Origin: Ascaris suum | Lineage: Eukaryota; Nematoda; Chromadorea; Rhabditida; Ascarididae | Length of the DNA stretch: 64,000 nucleotides | Direction of reading: 5' to 3' | NCBI GenBank assembly: GCA_013433145.1 | Contig: CM024171.1 | Location: 12,400,065-12,464,064 of the forward strand | Part shown: positions 56,317 through 64,000 of the stretch, piece by piece | Layout of the letters: every line of letters begins with the position of its first letter | How positions within the stretch are numbered: position 1 is the first letter of the stretch | Translations under genes and position numbers: made by a program | The notes under the pieces: generated by a model | What the model was told of the DNA's origin: nothing | The model's input: the letters and a program-made list of their open reading frames with translations, nothing else | Database searches by the model: none

Positions 56317-59300
56317 CTACCTAGAAAAATGTCAACTTCGTTGATTGCCTTGATAGAAATGAAACAAGAAATACTCTCCTAATATTATTAATTATAAGTT
56401 AGAAAACCATGTATATTTTTTTAAAGCTATATTCCGTCGGTATCCTCTCAAAGAAAATAAATGAAAAAAGAAAATTAGAAAATCTTTTAAAATATTCATT
56501 TGAGGGTATTAATTTACGCTACTAAAAACATTCAATAATTTCTTAAGCACATTTCAATCTAATTGTAAAGGTTTTTCAAAACAACTTTGAAAGAAATTTC
56601 TCATAACGAGTGAAAATTGCATGAGCAGTTGGTTTGAAGTGCGAATACTTCAAGGGTGATGGCTAAAATTGTTTGAAGCAATGCGCATCGCTGATTCTCG
56701 TCTTTGATGTGCATGCCGCTCGTTTTGAGTTGGCCTTAGCGCGCATTGCTGAGTCAATAATTATATAATAGCTTGTTGAGGCAAACTCTTATTCCCTTTC
56801 GATGTTTTCGCATTTTTCCATTGCACAAATCATCCTATTTCATATGCATATGCAGAACTCATATGATTTTTCATTATCGTTTCAAAATAGCGCACTTCTA
56901 GTTGGAATGTGCACCCTAATCGGTCCTAAAAGAGCGCATAGAAAATAATTAGTGATTTGGAGTGAGGGGTTTTTATGAGGGGAGGGCTTGGGGATAACGA
57001 ACTAATTAATAAATATGGTTGAAAATACTAGCCAAAAGAATCTCTAAACTCAAATCGCCTTTTTTTCTCCGCTTTAAATAAATCTAAGACTCAAGAAGCT
57101 ATTTGCTTCAATAACCAATAAGCGTTTTATATTATTGAAGTAATCGATTCAATCTAACGTTGAATCAATTTCGTCGTCAATCATAAAACATTAAATGAAT
57201 TAAGTTCAGTGAATTTCAAAAAAAAAAGATTCAATTCAAGAATCAATGACGCATAAATGAATAATGAATAATATTTAATAAGACATGGCCGGAAAAAACA
57301 AATTTGCTGAATAGATATCGAAAAGCATATGCAAATTGAAATCAGACTAGTAGAAGAGGCAATACTCCTCGATAGCATAAAACAATTTTTCTATGACACT
57401 ATTTTGTGTTGATGAAAGAATCTTCAAGAAATATTTCAAATTTGTTTCAATCATATTTTTGCATCGAAAAATAAAGAATAGAAATTTTTTTAATGCAAAA
57501 TATAGCGGGCAACTTCCGGGAAAAAAACAACCTACTTTTTCAGCATATCTAAGCTTTACGATTTCATATAATGAAGGCATTTATGTTTTTAGCTCAACTT
57601 ATAGCAAAAAATACACTTTTAGTTTTAATCGATGAATTTAATGTCACAAAATTTCAATTTTCATAACAATATGAAGAGAAGAAAAATTTTATGATAGCGC
57701 TAAAGTTTTGAAGTAAAATAGTTTCTAGTATCCGAATTGAGTGATCATCTATATGATTGAAACTAAACGATTAAAAAAGTTGATGGTTGATTTATACGCG
57801 TGAACGCAGCCCTCATCGTTGAGTAGTACTGTTTTTTTTTTTGCTAAGAGGTTACAAAACAAAGACGAATCAATTATTAATTATGCAATTCTAATTTATG
57901 CAAAATTTATTTCAATTAACGAAACTAAACAGCTATAACAAAATGATCGAGTGAAATTATCGGGAAAATTTTCTAATTGATAAGAATTATGGGAAATGGA
58001 GATATTCCGAACGAATAATATCCGCTTCATTTTGCTTGTAAATCCTCTCGAGTATAACTAAATTATATTATTCTTCATTTCTATCATGAACGAATATAGA
58101 TTTCAAAAATATGGAATGCACTAGAAAAGTTATTACAGCTATAATTGAGAGAGGTATATTATTTGTCTAAGAAACGAAAAAAAAAAAAAAACTCCACAAA
58201 AGATAGAGTACATTGATAGGTAAAATTATGAATTCCAATCAAGTCAATTCGTCTTTATTAATTCACTTAGGTAGAAATGAAATAAATCCATTGAAGCTAT
58301 TCATTTTTAATTTGAAAGCTTTAACTATTCGGCATTGAATTAATAAAAATAATTCATGAAAAAAAAACCCATAAACGCTTATAAAATTTCATTAATAATT
58401 TTATCCATTGATGCAAACGAGGAGTGCAATCAATCAAACATTCTGCTTAGCTCATTACATCGTTAAGTGAACCCACCTACTGGAAGAACTTCAATCAAAT
58501 ATGCGCAAATTTTGCTGTCGTTACCATCAACGAAATAAACGGTAATAATGAGTGTATTTATGCTAATAATTTATGCAAATTCACTCCGGATGAGTATCCG
58601 GATGAGATGACTATTAATTTTGCGAGTACTAAAGGAACCTACTAATATGTAAGCTAACGAGCGTACATATTTATACATAGATCAACCCTTTCAATTTGTA
58701 TCTACGATTTATGCATGTATCCTTAAAATTATACACATAACACCAGAATAAAAAGTGATGATGACCTAGTTCGATGCTTGTTTTCCAATTGCATCATCCA
58801 TTTTGAGGACTAAATTAACGATGTAGTGTAGAAATTTTGATTAGTTAATTTCATTTCTTCGCTGTTTTCCAATCTCATTTACGCAAACAATTTTCTTTTT
58901 CTGCCAAAACAACTTCAAAAACGCGAAAATAAACTATCGATTGTGCATCAACTTTACAATTACTATTTCATAAGTTTATATAAATGGCACAAAAAAAAAC
59001 TTATGAGCTTTCACATTATGCTTCACAAATACTATTGAAGAAGTCTCGATAAAATCGTTCTAATAAAGAGTACTTGTAATTAGATAGTTGCAAAAAAAAG
59101 CGAAAATGTTAGAAAAGGTTTGAATGACTAGCTGCTGCTAGCCTATTCATCGTCTCCCCTCATTCGATATCGTAAATGAAGAGGATATGAGGTCTTAAAA
59201 ATAGGATGCAATTAAAAGCGCTCACTTATTTATTGAGGAGTCGTTGTGAATGAAATTCAATATCTCAATGCTTCTATCAACTTTTATTATTCATACCGCA

Positions 59301-60036
59301 CTCACACACACATTACTTATCAAATAATTAAGTTTTATAAGATTGTAAGACTACAACCTATGACTCTTGATACTCATCCCGCTCATATATATTCCAACTC
59401 AATGAATTATCTCTTACCGGCTGTCACGTAAAGTTAGCATTTTTCTAGAACGTTTTCACCATAATACAGTAGACGATACTACTGAAGTATATGCAAGAAT
59501 ATTTACGACATAGAAGGATGAGAAGAGCTCCATCTTATAAAACATCAATTGAATATTGTAAAGTTGCAACGTTAAGGTGAATCAGCCGATAAGTCAAATC
59601 TTCTACTCAATGCACCGAGACTTCAACTATAGAGACTTATCGGAAATTTCGTGATTTTTCGATTTTTTTTTTGCATATTTGCATTCGATATGCAAAATAT
59701 AACTTCTCATAAACGATTGCGCAATTAATTGAGCAATAAAAGAATCACATTCGATGACGATTCTAACGTTTAATTAAAATTCTTTTTTTCTCTTTCTGAA
59801 TAATACAATTAATTACGTTTTCATACTGCGTTTATGAAATGAACTCCTTTGAAAAAAAAAATTCAAATTTATTTTCACCTTTTATCGCAAAAAAAAAACG
59901 ATATTTGTCTAGAACATATTCAATTGTGAATTTCTTTGTGGATAATGAAGAATATTATATAGTAGAAAGCGATACCGATGTATATTATATGTATGAGAAT
60001 TATACTCAAACATTTAGTAATTTTTTCAATTTGCAC

Positions 60037-60040
<4 letters not shown>

Positions 60041-60121
<81 letters not shown>
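60041..60121. repeat. (TA)n microsatellite, 40 units
   Basis: Pure TA array. Confidence 0.99.
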
Positions 60122-60123
<2 letters not shown>

Positions 60124-60555
60124 CAGAAATCACTTCATCATTTCTAAAATATTGTCAAAAATTCTAATAATTATCGATCATAAATTTAGAAAAAAATGAG
60201 AAACGAATAGAAATAATGAGCATTTTATTTGTAATAATTGAATTTACTTAAATAATCTATTAAAAAAAAATCACAGCAAATTATTAACTATCAATATCTG
60301 AAACGATGCGATGATTTATTCACGAAATCAACGATAGTCTTTCACTTAAAGATAATTATTGGCATTGTAATATAGCTGAAGTAAATGAAAAATATCGAAA
60401 GGAAAGAGTTTTGTTTTTTTTTTTGCAGAATTTCTATTGAATTCAAACGATTTCGAAATAAATAATGAAAATTTACGATGAGCAAAGTTTCGTCATTATT
60501 GAAGTCCTATTGAAATAGATTGTTGAAATACGCCGAATTGTTCAACGGACTGAAT

Positions 60556-60579
60556 TGTGTGTGTGTGTGTATGTATGTG
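60556..60579. repeat. (TG)n/(TATG) short tract
   Basis: TGTGTGTGTGTGTGT followed by ATGTATGTG. Confidence 0.9.
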
Positions 60580-60775
60580 AAACGTTGATGGATTCGGGAG
60601 GAGCTAATGAGCGCTGAGGACCATCAACAAAACTGTGCGTATAAAAGAAACGCTCGCTATTTTCATTCAATAAATCCTAGTCGTATTAGAGTGGCCTAAT
60701 CATGTGACCGAATTATTGGAAATTTTTCATCGAATATCACTGCAAAATTTCAAAACAAGTATAAATGCAATTCCC

Positions 60776-60934
<159 letters not shown>

Positions 60935-61146
60935 TTGCAAATAATCGAATCTCTTCGTATTCTACAGCAAAAATTTGCAAAATAAACGTTCATTATGAGC
61001 CGATAAATATGACCAGAGAAAGAGCGAAATCTTTCTATTATATTTATCAAATATTATGTTCTATTAAAAGCAATAAACTTACATTGCATTATATTGTCTC
61101 AACTGTTAACTTAACGTAATAGTTATTAGTCGGCAAAGTGAAATAC

Positions 61147-61290
61147 TCGAAGAGTTCATAAGTTCACCAGAGTCCAATGCATCCGACATCCCCATTGTAT
61201 AGTTCTCGCCGTCGTTTATCTCCACCTCGTTACAACTCCCCTTCTTCTCGAACAGAAAAGATAATAAATTCCGAAATTCATTCTTCAAAC
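61147..61290. other. Exon-like island, strand ambiguous
   Basis: A locally balanced-composition stretch open on both strands. The plus reading is Ser/Pro/Arg-rich (MHPTSPLYSSRRRLSPPRYN...). The minus reading is acidic (NEVEINDGENYTMGMSDALD...) and ends in a stop at about 61108. Splice signals are not decisive, and I recognise neither product. Confidence 0.25.
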
Positions 61291-62463
61291 ACTATGAGCC
61301 CAATCTACATTCTAATCGGGGCAATTAGTTGGATGATATTTTACGCTCAATATACCTTTCCTGTTATTATACCTGAATGCTTAAATAAGGCATAACTCTT
61401 GATATTGTCGCTATTGAAAGATGATAGATTCGATAAATAAATGTGTCAAGCTAAATTAAAATGAAAAAGCCAAATTCTTCGGATGTTTCATGCTATTTTT
61501 TTTCAAAGAAAAAGTGATAGAGCTGTCATTTCCAAGTTATCATGCCGCATTAAAGAGAAGAAACTTCAACGATATCGAATGAATGCAAATTTATAAATTA
61601 AAATCGCGATGAAAACAAAGTTGGAATTTAAGTGGAGAGAAATTCGACAATGCAACTGATATAAATTGAAGTCATTTAGACACCTAATAGTAGCTTATTC
61701 AATAATGCAACATTCGACACACAAATGAATATATCTCTAATACTTCACTCAACAGTTCAACTAGAATAGACAAATTTGCATAACGAAATGTTCACTCTTT
61801 GAATATAGTCAACTAAATATTGTTCATTAAAATCTGATTAAAAAAAAAAAAAAGAAAACTACGCCTCGTTACGCGAATTTCTTTGTGCTAGAACTTTGCT
61901 ATTTTTTACTGGATAATCGCTTCGGTGTCGTTATAATATTCCTTTCATTTTCTTTTTACAGCTTTACCGCCTTATAGGTAAATTCCTATATGATGCCGAA
62001 AAGAAAAAGAAAACTTTGTTGGTCGATCTTTTCAGCATCATCATATCACAACAGTATATCTCATATTAGTAGATAATTATGCTCATATTTCAGAGGTATT
62101 CGTATAAATAATTTCTAATAAATCCGGTTTTTTTTCTTTTTGCATAATGACTGAATAAAAGAATTCAATAAGGAAAATTTCGAATCTTCTGATTGAGATG
62201 CGTATAGGATTTGCTAGACGCAAACAATTGTTTCCGTTTATTTTTACAGAAAGGAGTTTATAAAAGAAACTAATTGTAACAAAAAAATAAAATGAATATT
62301 TTTATTGCTTATATTTAGTAAATTTTATTCGTATCAATAATATTGAAAATGAAAAGAAAGAAATCAACGTTGAAAGAAGCGATAGAAAAATACCGATCAA
62401 ACATAAATTATGCATAGAATTGAAGTCGCTTCAATAAGAAATATTTTTCGATTTTCTCGCTTT

Positions 62464-62482
62464 CCCCCCCCCCCCCCCCCCC
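62464..62482 (+). repeat. Poly-C run (C19)
   Basis: Nineteen consecutive C, the longest homopolymer of C in the window. Confidence 0.98.
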
Positions 62483-63079
62483 AATATTCCAAGAGTAATA
62501 TTCAATGCAACTCTAGATATCGCGAAATGGAAAAAACAAAAATACGCGAATTATCATTTTAATCATCGAAAGAAATACACATAATAAATGTGAAAGAATG
62601 AAAAACAATTGGAAATTGTATCATTCATTCAGTTATTTGTATAAATAAGTTTTCAAATATTTTAAATTATAATAAAATATTTGCGCCTCTACAACAAACT
62701 CAAATTATTATTTTGTTTTTTTTTTTAAAGGTTATTATTGGCTAATTTCTTATCGATAAAAATAAAGAAATAAATTTCAAATAAGATTTAATCGCTTTCT
62801 AAATAAGACATATTGATAAGATCTCAAAAATTTTCTCTCATATTTAGTATGAGGGAAAAATTTTTCATGAAGGAATTTCCGAAAGAATAATTTCCATGAG
62901 TAAATGTGCAATATTCTTCAAGCGGTTAGCGGTAATTTCAAAGGATTCTCTCTACGTCGGGAATTCCTTAAAATACACCTCGCTAGAAGGTAAGAGAAGT
63001 TTTAAATCACCTTGATTTAACAACTCAACAATTTTCTCCGCTAATCGTTCTTGTTCAATTAGTATCGCTGTGTTGATAT

Positions 63080-63330
63080 GTGTTCATTTGAGCGTGTATT
63101 TAATGCGCATACATGCTCATGTGCACATATGTGTTGATGTCGTGCATGTGTACATTGGCGTGCATAACCACATATGTGTGAGTGCATATATCTGCATTAT
63201 AATCTCTATGCACGTTTATGTCTGTGTGTCTGTGCGTGTATTTGTGCGTGCATGTGTGTTTTGTTTATTTGCGTGTATGCGTTCATTTGTATACGTGTTC
63301 GTGTACACACTTGTGTTAGTGTGCTTGCAT
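63080..63330. repeat. TG/CA-rich alternating purine-pyrimidine region
   Basis: Irregular TGTGCATGTGTACAT-type sequence that produces a spurious Val/His/Cys-rich open frame on the plus strand. Confidence 0.8.
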
Positions 63331-63559
63331 GCATTTTCGCATAGAATGCGGCAAAGTATTTCAAAAAATATTTTAACTCTGCAGTTGGCTCATAAAAATT
63401 TTCCAAATATGCGAAACTGCCCGCACTTTTCAACCACTCTGCTCGAACTGCACATCTGGTTGGATGAAAAAAAAAAGAGTCTGGTACAGAAATTTTGTGC
63501 TATTGGTCGTTTCGCTAATGAATTGATGCACGATTGTTCTTATGATATTTTTTTTTTGG

Positions 63560-63625
63560 TGAGGGGAGTGGAAGGGGGGGAGAGGAGGGGAGAGGAGGGG
63601 GGGGGGGGGGGAGGAGGGGAAATCC
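63560..63625 (+). repeat. G-rich tract with G15 run
   Basis: GAGGGG-type units with a G15 run at 63597-63611, which has G-quadruplex potential. Confidence 0.97.
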
Positions 63626-64000
63626 AGCGAAGTGATCATTCTGGTAAGCGAGATTACAGAGGCGCATATCGTGCGCTTCGTCAATCCATTTCGCTTACAT
63701 TTTCATATATTCTAAAGTTGTTTAAATGTATCGCTAACTGCAGGAAACCTCAAACATTATTCGACATGCATTCATAGGAAATACATACAGCACTTGATGA
63801 ACTATTTCACTCAAATATTTCAAAAATATACGGAACAGTTTAAAAATGATAATATCTTTCATTGAAATGAATATGAAGAGAATTCGGAAAGAGGTCTCAA
63901 TACGTTCTATTTCCTACAAAATCTCTTCCCTAGACGGATCTATAGCTTTGAAAGATTGAAAAACTCTATGCAATAATGAATTTAAAAAAGAAGCAACTAA

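Larger units (their letters stand above)
61291..64000. other. Upstream non-genic region, part 4
   Basis: No supported gene. It contains a C19 run at 62464-62482, a TG/CA-rich alternating region at 63080-63330 and a G-rich tract at 63560-63625. Confidence 0.6.

Noticed and set aside
63070..63777. 235-codon plus-strand open frame, the longest in the window
   Set aside because: It arises from TG/CA-rich and G-rich low-complexity DNA, giving Val/His/Cys/Ile runs and a Gly-rich block; no domain or splice structure.

Overview
The window is AT-rich eukaryotic DNA. It is dominated by one long split gene on the minus strand: a four-domain sodium leak channel of the NALCN/NCA family (nca-1/nca-2 in C. 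elegans). I reconstructed 35 consecutive exons from position 43555 down to 5150, all with GT..AG introns and uninterrupted codon phase. A probable 36th exon runs off the left edge (1-113). The first 35 exons give 1751 codons, which is the size expected for a nematode NCA protein. The four pore loops read E, E, K, E, the signature of NALCN channels rather than of Nav or Cav channels.

The organism is most likely a nematode. The protein is NCA-like, acceptors are mostly TTTCAG/TTGCAG/TTTATAG, and a trans-splice-like acceptor lies just upstream of the first ATG. The low GC content and long microsatellite-filled introns fit a clade III (filarial-type) worm, but I cannot name a species.

Layout from right to left, in the direction of transcription: about 20 kb (43.6-64 kb) upstream of the channel with no gene I can support, only microsatellites, homopolymer runs, small duplications and one strong hairpin; exon 1 with 13 coding bases (43543-43555); domain I (exons 3-7, 40.1-32.6 kb); domain II (exons 9-13, 31.1-26.3 kb); the II-III cytoplasmic linker (exons 14-17, 25.8-21.2 kb); domain III (exons 18-24, 20.2-14.2 kb); the III-IV linker (exon 25); domain IV (exons 25-31, 13.0-7.9 kb); and the cytoplasmic C-terminus (exons 31-36). 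The last intron (114-5149) holds about 3.1 kb of degenerate 18-bp minisatellite with an internal orientation switch.

No prokaryotic system, CRISPR array, rRNA, tRNA or intact transposon was seen. The features most worth following up are the inverted minisatellite inside a transcribed intron, a 23-bp-stem hairpin at 51990-52043, the very short first coding exon, and the high share of GTT splice donors.
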